A stretch of DNA of 64,000 nt from an uncultured bacterium (GCA_937920515.1 CALEUG010000004.1:62001-126000); one strand, 5' to 3'. Counted from the stretch's first letter, positions 50,052-59,169 are shown. Made by a program: numbers and translations. Notes: generated by a model not told the origin, from the letters alone.

Positions 50052-52070
50052 TTACTCCACTTTTTCCAGCCGGACGGGCAGGAAAAATTCTTCGTTCTTT
50101 TCCAGGTCGGAGGCCTGGTGGTGCAGAAAACCGGAAATCATCTCTTCTATAAAATAAGGAATATAAAGCATGCCTGGCAGGATGTCGGGCGAAATGCGGG
50201 CGGCCAGTTTGATTTCAGCGGCTTCCGAAATTATCCTCACCGGCTGTTTTTCTCGCAGACCGAGGGCCCGGGCATCTTCCTCTGATATTTCCACAAAGCC
50301 TTTCGGATAAAGCAGCAGGAGCGCATTGTATTCCCTTTTCGGAATAAAGGTCCTTTTCATAACTGAGTTCTGATGCCAGAAATAATTGCTCCGGCCCACC
50401 ACCAGCTTGAAGGGAAAGCGGCCTTCATTTACGGAAGATATGTTCTGGAAGCGGTCCGGGCTCCGGTCAAATACGAACCTGAACCTGCACCCCGCCTCTT
50501 CTGCCAGGAGATATTCCGTGCCACTAAGGTGTAGGTCGTCGACCGGCCATTTTATACCCGGGCTGGCCCGTAATTTTTCATAGCTGAGGCCAGAATACTG
50601 GGGAACGACCCGGCTTATTTCAGCCATGATGTCTTCGGCAGACTTATAAGGCCAGGGCTGTCCCAGGGCGCCAGCCAGCCGGCTCAAGGTTTCCCAGAGG
50701 GGCCTGATTCCAGCAGGCGGCTCAACTTTTTTCTGGCTTAATTGCACCCGCCTCTCTGAATTGGTGTAAGTCCCGTCTTCCTCAACATAACTGAGCCGGG
50801 GAAAGACCACGCTGGCCAGGCCGGCAAAAGCGTTCTGGTAGGCTCCAAAGTAAACCACAAAATCAAGCTCCTTTATCCGGTTGATATGGCGGATGATTTC
50901 CTCATCGTGATCTACAACCAGCAGGGCCCGGAGCGACTGGTTCTCCAGCAGGCAGGAACCGGCGCTTTGACCGGGAGTGCGGTCCAGGCTGACCTGCCAG
51001 AGTTCTTCCAGCCTTTTCCAGCTAATCTCTTTATCTGCTGGAAAATAGCCGGGCAGGAAAGCGGGAGACACCCCCATGTCCAGGCTTCCCAGCAGGTTGC
51101 TGATGCCGGTAACCGGGCACAGCCCGCCGGCGGGGCGGCCGGGCTTGCCGGCCAGAAGGAACAGGTTCAAGAGAGCTGACATCGAGCGCCGGTCGAGGCT
51201 CTGGATGCCCACCGGATAAAAAACGTAAGCCGACTCAGATTCATAAAATTTTCGGGCCAGCAAAATTATTTCCTGTTCCTCGACTCCGGTCAATTCTGAG
51301 ACCTGCTTGAGGTGCAGGGAATCCAGGTATTCAAGATACTGCCGGGCATTTTCAATTTTATCATCGAGATAATCGGCCTTGACCAGCCCTTCGGTTTGCA
51401 GGGCCCTGGCCAGGGCTTCAAGCAACAGCCATATGGTCCCCGGGTTCGGCCTGAGGTGCTTCTGACTGAGCCTGGCCATCTGGGTTTTTCGCGGAGAAAT
51501 TGTAGCCAGAAAGGCCCCCGAGCGACGGGCAAAGTGGATCTCACTGGCGATTATGGGGTTCTGTTTTGTCAGGTCGCCCCCCACCACCATAATAAATTCA
51601 GCCTGCCTTAATTCCGACAGGGAGCCGGTCATGGCCGGGAAGCCGCAGCCCTCTAAAAGTATCCTGGCGCTTTCCTCCAGCCCGGCGTCCGAGGTCAGGC
51701 TGAGGTTATTGCTTTTCATCACCGCCCGGGCAAACTTTCCGAACAGATAATTTTCCTCGTTGGAAGCCCGGGGAGAGCCCAGGCAGGCCACCTCGCGCCC
51801 GCGAAAATTTTTCAGACGACTGGCTGTAAACTCTATCGCTTCCTCGTAAGAAACCGGCCGGAAGCTGTCGCCTTCTTTAATCATGGGGCGGGTTATTCTT
51901 TCCTCGGTCTGCAGGAGTTCATGAATATGCCAGCCGCGGACACACAACCGGCCGCGACTCAGCGGATGACCGGGCAGGGGATAAACCCCGCGGACCCGAT
52001 TGTTTTCTACCTGAAGCAGGTGCCCGCAACCGGTGCCACAGAAGTTGCAGATACCGCGATAATAAGACAC
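50052..52070 (-). CDS. Molybdopterin oxidoreductase-like protein (FdhF/NuoG family)
   Basis: CNFCGTGCGHLLQVENNRVRGVYPLPGHPLSRGRLCVRGW 4Fe-4S motif; VVGGDLTKQNPI; LRYVEEDGTYTNSERRVQ-type segment; no in-frame UGA. Confidence 0.88.
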   Translation of the reverse strand: MSYYRGICNFCGTGCGHLLQVENNRVRGVYPLPGHPLSRGRLCVRGWHIHELLQTEERITRPMIKEGDSFRPVSYEEAIEFTASRLKNFRGREVACLGSPRASNEENYLFGKFARAVMKSNNLSLTSDAGLEESARILLEGCGFPAMTGSLSELRQAEFIMVVGGDLTKQNPIIASEIHFARRSGAFLATISPRKTQMARLSQKHLRPNPGTIWLLLEALARALQTEGLVKADYLDDKIENARQYLEYLDSLHLKQVSELTGVEEQEIILLARKFYESESAYVFYPVGIQSLDRRSMSALLNLFLLAGKPGRPAGGLCPVTGISNLLGSLDMGVSPAFLPGYFPADKEISWKRLEELWQVSLDRTPGQSAGSCLLENQSLRALLVVDHDEEIIRHINRIKELDFVVYFGAYQNAFAGLASVVFPRLSYVEEDGTYTNSERRVQLSQKKVEPPAGIRPLWETLSRLAGALGQPWPYKSAEDIMAEISRVVPQYSGLSYEKLRASPGIKWPVDDLHLSGTEYLLAEEAGCRFRFVFDRSPDRFQNISSVNEGRFPFKLVVGRSNYFWHQNSVMKRTFIPKREYNALLLLYPKGFVEISEEDARALGLREKQPVRIISEAAEIKLAARISPDILPGMLYIPYFIEEMISGFLHHQASDLEKNEEFFLPVRLEKVE

Positions 52071-52152
52071 TTCTCTCTCCTCAAGCAGCCGGGCCTGGAG
52101 AAACTCAGTCTGTATTTCTCTTGCCTTTTAGATGGCAAAATAACAGAAAAAT

Positions 52153-52662
52153 TCATTCTTGTAAACTCTGCCCCGTTCTTTCGAACAAAACCTTCAACAG
52201 ATAACAGACATTAAGCAGGGTGGACAGACCTCCCAGGAATCTTTCTTTTATCATGCCTTTTGGCAACTCATCTACGATTATCTTCAGCCCGTTCAGGGCA
52301 GCCTGGAGCTGATTGAAACCGGCGGCCAGTTCCGGCCCCCGGCCCGATTCAGACAGGCCAGCTATCAGACCGGCAATACTTTCGGGATGGTCAAAAGCCT
52401 GGCGAAAAAAAGGCTTCAGCTCTCCTTTTACTCCGGCCAGGGACTTCTCCAGCAGACAGAAGCGGGTCAGCTGATACCCAAGCCTGACCTCTTCCAGATT
52501 CCTCTGGACAAACTTTTCTGGATACCTTTCAAAATAAGCCTGCCCCAGGGCTTCCATGTCTTCCCGGTTAAAACGGAAGCCTCCTTCGAGCCGGCTGACC
52601 TCAAGAAAAAAATCCCTGAGGTCAGGCATAAGGCGGAAGATTTCGGCCAGGGACTTGTCCAT
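52153..52662 (-). CDS. Hypothetical helical protein in hydrogenase operon (DUF1641-like?)
   Basis: Intact ORF collinear with operon; family not clearly recognised. Confidence 0.5.
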   Translation of the reverse strand: MDKSLAEIFRLMPDLRDFFLEVSRLEGGFRFNREDMEALGQAYFERYPEKFVQRNLEEVRLGYQLTRFCLLEKSLAGVKGELKPFFRQAFDHPESIAGLIAGLSESGRGPELAAGFNQLQAALNGLKIIVDELPKGMIKERFLGGLSTLLNVCYLLKVLFERTGQSLQE

Positions 52663-52692
52663 CCAGAGAACTTTCAGAGAAAATTTCCGGTC

Positions 52693-53070
52693 TCAGGCTT
52701 TTTTTCTGTGTTTTTCCAGCACGCTCAACAGCAGGTCAAAATTAACCGGTTTTTGAAAAACCCCGTTAAAGCCGAGCTCGTCCAGGCCGATAGTTCTGGC
52801 CGTGGCTTCACCTATGGTGCTCAGCAGAAAGACCGGCAACTCCGGCCTCTCTTCTTTAATAACCCTGGCCACCTTGGCTCCGGCATCTATATCTTCCATC
52901 ATCATGTCGCACAGGACGATATCAGGGTCAAGCCGGTGGAAAAGCTCCAGGCCTTCCTTGCCGCTCAGGGCCGTAGCCGTTTCGTAACCGCTGGCATCCA
53001 GAATGGCCTTGACCGAGACGCAGATGGCCGGGTCATCATCTATCACCAGGACCTTGGTTTTATCGGGCAT
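52693..53070 (-). CDS. Response regulator (stand-alone receiver)
   Basis: KVLVIDDDPAICVSVKAILDASGYETATALSGKEGLELFHRLDPDIVLCDMMM. Confidence 0.92.
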   Translation of the reverse strand: MPDKTKVLVIDDDPAICVSVKAILDASGYETATALSGKEGLELFHRLDPDIVLCDMMMEDIDAGAKVARVIKEERPELPVFLLSTIGEATARTIGLDELGFNGVFQKPVNFDLLLSVLEKHRKKA

Positions 53071-53272
53071 AGGTTCCTCCTGATTATATTAGGTTAATTT
53101 ATACCATACATCGAGCTGAGGTAAAAGTGTTTTCAATTTCAATCAAAATGAATTAACTGCTGGCGCTTGATTGTCGAGGAAATGGTGGTCCGATCTCAGC
53201 CAGTCAGAGAGGAGTCTATGGCCGGCAACCCGTGAAAAATTACTGGCAGCCGCTCATGGGTGATATAAAAAT

Positions 53273-53349
53273 TGGCGGGGCCGACGAGACTCGAACTCGC
53301 GACCTCCGGCGTGACAGGCCGGCGTTCTAACCAGCTGAACTACGACCCC
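53273..53349 (-). tRNA. tRNA-Asp (anticodon GTC), CCA encoded
   Basis: Revcomp GGGGTCGTAGTTCAGCTGGTTAGAACGCCGGCCTGTCACGCCGGAGGTCGCGAGTTCGAGTCTCGTCGGCCCCGCCA. Confidence 0.95.
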
Positions 53350-53364
53350 GCCCGGGGTGCCTAA

Positions 53365-53393
53365 ATTATAGACAAACAAGTCTGAAGTTGCAA
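53365..53393 (-). promoter_or_regulatory. sigma70 promoter of tRNA-Asp
   Basis: Minus strand TTGCAA-N17-TATAAT. Confidence 0.75.
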
Positions 53394-53451
53394 GAGACCG
53401 GGTCTGTTAAAGGACACCACCTGCCTGCGGCGGGAGAATGAATACCTGGCT

Positions 53452-54357
53452 TCAGGTTCTTTCGAAAGACATTTTTTCCAGGGCAGCAATCCGTTCTTCT
53501 ATCGGCGGATGAGTGCTGAACAGACGGTTGACCTTGCCGCCGACATTTTTCAGGGGGTTGACGATGTAAAGATGAGCGGTAGCCTTGTTGGCCGCTTCCA
53601 GCGGTTCCGGGTCGGCCGCAATCTTGCGCAGGGCCGAGGCCAGCCCGGCCGGATATCTGGTCAGCAGGGCAGCGCTGGCATCAGCCAGGTATTCCCGTCG
53701 CCGGGAAATGGCCAGTTGCATCAGCTGGGCCACCAGGGGTGACAGGATGGCCAGGACTATGCCCACCAGGAGCAGGATGGCTCCGGCATTTCCGGAACGG
53801 TCCCGGCTTTTCCTGCGGCCACCTCCCCACCACAGGCTGCGCAACATCCAGTCACTTAGCAGGGCCACCACCCCGACCATGACCACGGCCACGGTCTGAA
53901 GAAGCACGTCATAATTCTTGATATGGCTCATCTCGTGGGCAATAACGCCTTCCAGCTCCAGGCGGTTCATTTTCTGGAGGAGGCCGGTGGTAACACAGAT
54001 GACCGAATTCTTCGGGTTACGGCCGGTGGCAAAAGCATTGGGAGCGGTGTCTTCAATCACGTAACAGCGGGGAGGGGGCAGGCCGGCGGCTATGGCCAGA
54101 CCTTCAACGGTATGGTAAAGATATGGAAATTCTTCTCTGGTCACCGGCCGGGCCCGGCTGATGGCCAGGACAATCCGGTCGCTGTAGTAGTAGCCGCCGG
54201 TGGCCATCACCACCGAAACGACCAGGGCCAGGATAAGGCCACCCCGCCCCCAGCCGGTGAGCTCCTCAAAGACCCAGACCAGGAGAAAAACAAAGGCCAT
54301 AAAGAACAGAACCAGCAGAAAAGACTTGAGCTTGTTTCTAATTATCTGCTCATACAT
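53452..54357 (-). CDS. htpX: M48 family zinc metalloprotease (HtpX-like)
   Basis: GVIAHEMSHIKNYDVLLQTVA HExxH motif; RREYLADASAALLTRYP; FSTHPPIEERIAAL. Confidence 0.93.
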   Translation of the reverse strand: MYEQIIRNKLKSFLLVLFFMAFVFLLVWVFEELTGWGRGGLILALVVSVVMATGGYYYSDRIVLAISRARPVTREEFPYLYHTVEGLAIAAGLPPPRCYVIEDTAPNAFATGRNPKNSVICVTTGLLQKMNRLELEGVIAHEMSHIKNYDVLLQTVAVVMVGVVALLSDWMLRSLWWGGGRRKSRDRSGNAGAILLLVGIVLAILSPLVAQLMQLAISRRREYLADASAALLTRYPAGLASALRKIAADPEPLEAANKATAHLYIVNPLKNVGGKVNRLFSTHPPIEERIAALEKMSFERT

Positions 54358-54405
54358 AGCGAGTAGTTCTTGACTCCGGGCTTAAAGGATCCTGGCGGAC
54401 AATTT

Positions 54406-54960
54406 TCAGAAGGAAACTTTAACCGGCCCCCTGGCTTCAGGTTCTGCAATCTCAAAGTAGTCTCTTTCTTTGAAGCCAAACAAACTGGCAATAATATTGG
54501 AGGGAAAGACCTGCTGTTTCATGTTGAACTTCATAACGGTATCATTGTAAAACTGCCTGGCAAAAGCGATTTTGCTTTCGGTACCGGCCAGCTCCTCCTG
54601 CAACATCAGAAAGTTCTGGTTGGCTTTAAGCTCGGGATAATTTTCCACCACGGCAAACAATGATTTCAGGGCACCGGTCAGCAGGTTTTCGGCCTGGCCC
54701 TGTTCTTTTACCGTTTGGGCATTTATGGCTTTTGCCCTGGCTTCCGTTACCTTTTCAAATACTTCTCTCTCGTGCTTGGCATAGCCTTTAACTGTTTCCA
54801 CCAGGTTAGGAATCAGGTCATAGCGGCGGCGCAGCTGGACATCCACCTGGGCCCAGGCATTATCGCAGCGATTTCTCAGGACTACCAGGCTGTTGTAGAT
54901 GCCGATGGCAATCAGGACCAGTAAACCTATGATTATCAGCAGCACAATAAGCGCTCCCAT
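54406..54960 (-). CDS. LemA family protein
   Basis: [55 protein letters not shown]. Confidence 0.95.
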   Translation of the reverse strand: MGALIVLLIIIGLLVLIAIGIYNSLVVLRNRCDNAWAQVDVQLRRRYDLIPNLVETVKGYAKHEREVFEKVTEARAKAINAQTVKEQGQAENLLTGALKSLFAVVENYPELKANQNFLMLQEELAGTESKIAFARQFYNDTVMKFNMKQQVFPSNIIASLFGFKERDYFEIAEPEARGPVKVSF

Positions 54961-55063
54961 TTTTTCTCCTTTCCGTGATATCCTGTTCACCGGATACCAC
55001 TTTCATTAAGAATATAAGCCTCACCCCTAAAAATCAAGGCCTTTTATTCCCTGAAAATATAAA

Positions 55064-55093
55064 TTGACTTGCCGACAAAAGACGTGTTATATT
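55064..55093 (+). promoter_or_regulatory. sigma70 promoter of citrate synthase gene
   Basis: TTGACT-N18-TATATT. Confidence 0.65.
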
Positions 55094-55157
55094 TTACTCT
55101 TAATTTATTCTTTTTTTAAAACCTAATAGCAATTAAAAGCCTAAAGGAGGTTTCAGA

Positions 55158-56480
55158 ATGGCTGCATTAAAGGAAAAGTTTGTCTCCAAGATGATGCCCA
55201 TGCGGGAGAGAATCCAGAAGATTCTCAAAGAACATGGGGAGCTCAAGATTTCGGATGTGACCATAGCCCAGTGTTATGGCGGCATGCGCGGCGTCAAGTG
55301 CATGATGTGGGAATGTTCGGCCCTGGACCCGAACGAAGGTATCCGTTTCCGCGGCTATACCATTCCCGAGGTGCGGGAGAAGTTACCCAAGGCCCCGGGC
55401 ACCGAGGAACCGCTGCCCGAGGGCATGTTCTACCTTTTGCTGACCGGTGATATTCCCACCTACGAAGATTGTGTGGCCATCACCGAGGAGTGGCACAAAA
55501 GAAGCGCTCTGCCCGAGTATCTGATCGATGTTCTGAACACCGTTCCGGCCGACACCCATCCGATGACCCAGTTTGCCCTGGCCATTTTGCAGCTGCAGAA
55601 AGATTCCATTTTTGCCGAGAGGTACCGCCAGGGTATGCACAAGCTGGATTACTGGGACCCGATGTACGAAGACGTGATGAATATCCTGGCCAAGCTCCCG
55701 GCTATCGCCGCCTACATCTACCGCCGTAGCTACAAGGGCGGACAACACATCCCGGCTGACCCCAGGCTGGACTGGGGTGGCAATTTCGCTCACATGCTCG
55801 GCGTTACCGACGACCCGGCTTTCAAGGACCTGATGAGACTCTACCTGGTACTTCATTGCGACCACGAAGGCGGCAACGTTTCCGCCCACACCTGCCACCT
55901 GGTGGGGTCCGCCCTGTCTGATGCCTATTATTCCCTGTCAGCTTCCATGGACGGGCTGGCCGGCCCCCTGCATGGACTGGCCAACCAGGAAGTCCTGCGC
56001 TGGATCATGGAAATGATGGAAAAAATCGGACAGGAACCGACCAAGGAACAGATCAGCCAGTACATCTGGGATACCCTGAATGCCGGAAAAGTTGTGCCCG
56101 GATACGGCCATGCCGTCCTGCGCAAGACCGACCCCCGGTTCATCGCTCAGAGAGAATTCGCTCTAAAGCACCTGCCAGACGACCCCATCTTCAAGGTGGT
56201 CAGCAAGGTGTTCGAAGTGGCCCCGGATATTCTGACCCAGCACGGCAAAGCCAAAAACCCCTGGCCGAACGTTGACGCTCATTCGGGCTGCCTGCTCTGG
56301 CATTATGGCGTAAAGGAATATGATTTCTACACCGTTTTCTTCGGCGTATCCAGAGCCATGGGCGTTCTGGCCCAGCTCATCTGGGACAGGGCCCTCGGAC
56401 TGCCGATAGAAAGACCCAAGAGCGTTACCACCGAGTGGATCGAGCAGTTCATCGCTTCCCAGCAGACTCCAAAGGCCTGA
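55158..56480 (+). CDS. gltA: Citrate synthase, mitochondrial-like type
   Basis: YGGMRGVKCMMWECSALDPNEGIRFRGYTIPEVREKLPKAPGTEEPLPEGMFYLLLTGDIPT; DHEGGNVSAHTCHLVGSALSDAYYSLSASMDGLAGPLHGLANQEVL; KAKNPWPNVDAHSGCLLWHYG. Confidence 0.95.
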   Translation: MAALKEKFVSKMMPMRERIQKILKEHGELKISDVTIAQCYGGMRGVKCMMWECSALDPNEGIRFRGYTIPEVREKLPKAPGTEEPLPEGMFYLLLTGDIPTYEDCVAITEEWHKRSALPEYLIDVLNTVPADTHPMTQFALAILQLQKDSIFAERYRQGMHKLDYWDPMYEDVMNILAKLPAIAAYIYRRSYKGGQHIPADPRLDWGGNFAHMLGVTDDPAFKDLMRLYLVLHCDHEGGNVSAHTCHLVGSALSDAYYSLSASMDGLAGPLHGLANQEVLRWIMEMMEKIGQEPTKEQISQYIWDTLNAGKVVPGYGHAVLRKTDPRFIAQREFALKHLPDDPIFKVVSKVFEVAPDILTQHGKAKNPWPNVDAHSGCLLWHYGVKEYDFYTVFFGVSRAMGVLAQLIWDRALGLPIERPKSVTTEWIEQFIASQQTPKA

Positions 56481-56503
56481 GAGACATACGGTTGAAGTGG
56501 ACA

Positions 56504-56530
56504 GGGCTGTCCTCCGGGACAGCCCTTTTT
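56504..56530 (+). terminator. Rho-independent terminator after citrate synthase
   Basis: GGGCTGTCC-tccg-GGACAGCCC-TTTTT. Confidence 0.92.
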
Positions 56531-56823
56531 ATTTTTAAAAAAAAATAAGTTATAAAAAAAAAGAAAAAGCTGACGTCCCGAAAAGCATCCGTGAGGCCTG
56601 TTCCGCTCACCGGGGGAGAGCCGGGCTCATCCGCCTGATACCGCCACATCAGCGCGGAAGGAAGAATTCAGAAGCTTATTCAACTCTCGCCAAACAGGTG
56701 CATGCCACTCTTGTAATATTCTGCTTCTGCAGAAAAGAAAAACCAGATTTAAGGTTGAGCCTTATTAAATTCTTTTATGAAAAGGCTTTTTGTGATAACA
56801 TTTTTACACGATGGGAGGTCATC

Positions 56824-57873
56824 ATGGAGTATAAAATCATGTTAATAGGCTGCGGAACTGTCGGCCAGGGACTGCTGGAAATCCTGCTGAAAAAGGCTGA
56901 ATTTCTCCGCGATGCTCATCACTTTGAACCCCGGGTTGTGGCCATCACCGATATGATGAAAGGCACCGTTGTCGCCCCGGAAGGCCTGGAGATTGACGGG
57001 GTGCTGGAGACCTTAAAAGCAGGTAAAAAACTCAACGATTACCCGGGCCGCCGGCAAAAAACAGAGGATTACCTGGACCCGCTGGACCTGATCGAGCGGG
57101 TGGAAGCGGACATCATGGCCGAATTGACCTACACCGATATTAAAACAGCCGAGCCAGCCACTTCCTACATTAAAAAAGCCCTGCGGACCGGAAAACACGT
57201 GGTCACCTCCAACAAGGGACCAGCAGCCCTCCATTACGCCGAACTACAGGAGCTGGCCCGCCTCAACCAGCGGCATTTCCGGATTGAAGGCACGGTTATG
57301 AGCGGAACACCGGTCTTCCATCTCTTCGAAAACGGCCTGGCCGGGAATGACCTCCGACAGGTCAAGGGAATACTGAACGGAACAACCAATTTCATCCTCA
57401 GCAAGATGGAACTGGATAACATGGAATACGACGAAGCTCTGAAATTAGCCCAGCAGCTGGGTTACGCCGAAGCCGACCCAACGGCCGACGTTGAAGGCTT
57501 CGACGCCGTGGCCAAGGTGGTCATCCTGGCCAATGCCTTGATGGGCGGAAAAATCAAGCCGGCTGATGTCCGACGCCAGGGCATCTCTCATCTGAGTAAA
57601 AAAGATATTATGGAAGCCAGGGAAGCCGGGCTGCGATACAAGCTTATTGCCAGCGTGAAGAAGGACGGCCATAAAATAGAGGCCAGTGTGGCCCCTGAGA
57701 AACTGCCCCTGACCGACCCCCTGGCCGGAGTCATGGGCGCCCAGAATGCCCTGACCTTTGATACCGACCTGATGGGCAGGGTAACCATCCAGGGGGCCGG
57801 AGCCGGACGGATTGAAACCGGCTTTTCCATACTGTCCGATATGCTGGCCATCAGCCGCTGCCAGAAAAGATAG
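56824..57873 (+). CDS. hom: Homoserine dehydrogenase
   Basis: MLIGCGTVGQGLLEILLKK; GILNGTTNFILSKME; GYAEADPTADVEGFDAVAKVVILAN. Confidence 0.9.
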   Translation: MEYKIMLIGCGTVGQGLLEILLKKAEFLRDAHHFEPRVVAITDMMKGTVVAPEGLEIDGVLETLKAGKKLNDYPGRRQKTEDYLDPLDLIERVEADIMAELTYTDIKTAEPATSYIKKALRTGKHVVTSNKGPAALHYAELQELARLNQRHFRIEGTVMSGTPVFHLFENGLAGNDLRQVKGILNGTTNFILSKMELDNMEYDEALKLAQQLGYAEADPTADVEGFDAVAKVVILANALMGGKIKPADVRRQGISHLSKKDIMEAREAGLRYKLIASVKKDGHKIEASVAPEKLPLTDPLAGVMGAQNALTFDTDLMGRVTIQGAGAGRIETGFSILSDMLAISRCQKR

Positions 57874-58037
57874 AAGCCGGCAATTGGCCTTATTCGCCCT
57901 GAGCTGAATTACCAGAGGATAACTATTTCTCTTAATTTTTTCTTAGCTTACTTTAACCCGAACAGCTTTCATAGAACTGCCGTCTGGAAAATCTATAGAT
58001 TTATCTATCTTTAACAGCATATCCTCTTGAAGGCTTT

Positions 58038-58071
58038 CTACAAAATTGTCGGAATCCAGGCAATTTTGTAG
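58038..58071. promoter_or_regulatory. 11-bp perfect inverted repeat, candidate enhancer-binding-protein site
   Basis: CTACAAAATTG-tcggaatccagg-CAATTTTGTAG, about 54 bp upstream of the -24/-12 promoter. Confidence 0.55.
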
Positions 58072-58124
58072 CCCTGGGAACTGCGGTTTTTATTTTAATT
58101 TATTTATTTTCAAATATTTATAAA

Positions 58125-58141
58125 TTGGCACGGTAATTGCA
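58125..58141 (+). promoter_or_regulatory. sigma54 (RpoN) -24/-12 promoter
   Basis: TTGGCACGGTAATTGCA: matches consensus TGGCACG-N4-TTGCW with GG-N10-GC spacing. Confidence 0.88.
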
Positions 58142-58178
58142 CCTTAAAATGGCGAAACTCATGCAAAGGAGGTTAAAC

Positions 58179-59042
58179 ATGAGGCTTAAAAGAACGTTGA
58201 TGGCAGTGGCCATCGGGTTGTTAGCGGTTGCCCTGGTTGCTTCCTATTCCTTTGCTCAGGAGAATACCGAGCAGACCAGGGAAAAGGCGAAGGTCGAACA
58301 GAAGGGACAGGTTAAAAACCAGGAGCAGGTCCAGGTTAAAAACATGGTTCAGAACAAGGACGAAGAGCAGAATCAGACCAAGCAGAGAGAACAGACCAGA
58401 GAGCAGGAACAGGTCAGGGCCGAAGTCCAGAAAACCATAGAAAACCAGGCTGCTGAAAATTCTCAATCCCAGACACAGGTCCGGAACGAGATCCAGAACC
58501 GGGTAGAAATACAGGTGAACGAAGAGGGCCAGGTTGAAACCCGGCACCAGCTCCGGGTCGAGCACCAGGTACAGAACCAGGCTGTGGAGAACCAGATTTC
58601 CATTAACAAAGAAGGTGCGGGTAAACCCGAGATAGAGCACAATCTCCAGGTCAAGGCCAAAGAGCAGAATCAGACTAAAAATCAGATGCGGACCGAAGAA
58701 AGAAACAGGGTTCAGAATCAGGTCAGGGAACAGCCCAAGAACAGGGTGAAAAAAGGCGGACCTTTCGTGGATGAAGACGGAGACGGGATTAACGACTTAT
58801 ACCGGGACCATGATGGAGACGGAATTCCCAACTGCCAGGACCCGGACTGGACCGCTCCCGGGGACGGCACTGGATACAAGGGCTCTCCGGTAGGCAGCGG
58901 TTCCGGCCAGGCTTTGAACAGGTCCATGAACAGAAACATGACCATGTCCAGGCAGTCTTTCAGAATTCAGACCAGCCTGGCGGCCAGAATCTGCGACGGC
59001 ACCGGCCCAAAAGGTGCAGCGGCCAGGAAGGGAAACCGTTAA
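58179..59042 (+). CDS. Secreted Gln/Asn/Glu-rich protein with calcium-binding (TSP3-like) DGDGI repeats
   Basis: Signal peptide MRLKRTLMAVAIGLLAVALVASYSFAQ; Q/N/E/V-rich region; FVDEDGDGINDLYRDHDGDGIPNCQDPDW; C-terminal CDGTGPKG; RBS aaaggagg. Confidence 0.8.
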   Translation: MRLKRTLMAVAIGLLAVALVASYSFAQENTEQTREKAKVEQKGQVKNQEQVQVKNMVQNKDEEQNQTKQREQTREQEQVRAEVQKTIENQAAENSQSQTQVRNEIQNRVEIQVNEEGQVETRHQLRVEHQVQNQAVENQISINKEGAGKPEIEHNLQVKAKEQNQTKNQMRTEERNRVQNQVREQPKNRVKKGGPFVDEDGDGINDLYRDHDGDGIPNCQDPDWTAPGDGTGYKGSPVGSGSGQALNRSMNRNMTMSRQSFRIQTSLAARICDGTGPKGAAARKGNR

Positions 59043-59064
59043 CCGGTGGGAAAAACAAAGGAAC

Positions 59065-59092
59065 GAACCGGGAAGGCAGGCCCGGTTCTTTC
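59065..59092 (+). terminator. Rho-independent terminator after Q-rich gene
   Basis: GAACCGGG-aaggcagg-CCCGGTTC-TTT. Confidence 0.85.
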
Positions 59093-59169
59093 CCTGTTTT
59101 AAATGGCTGGCTCGATTCCTGTTAAACAGGAGTTAAATTGTAAATACCCGGATGCAAACAGGAGGGAAA

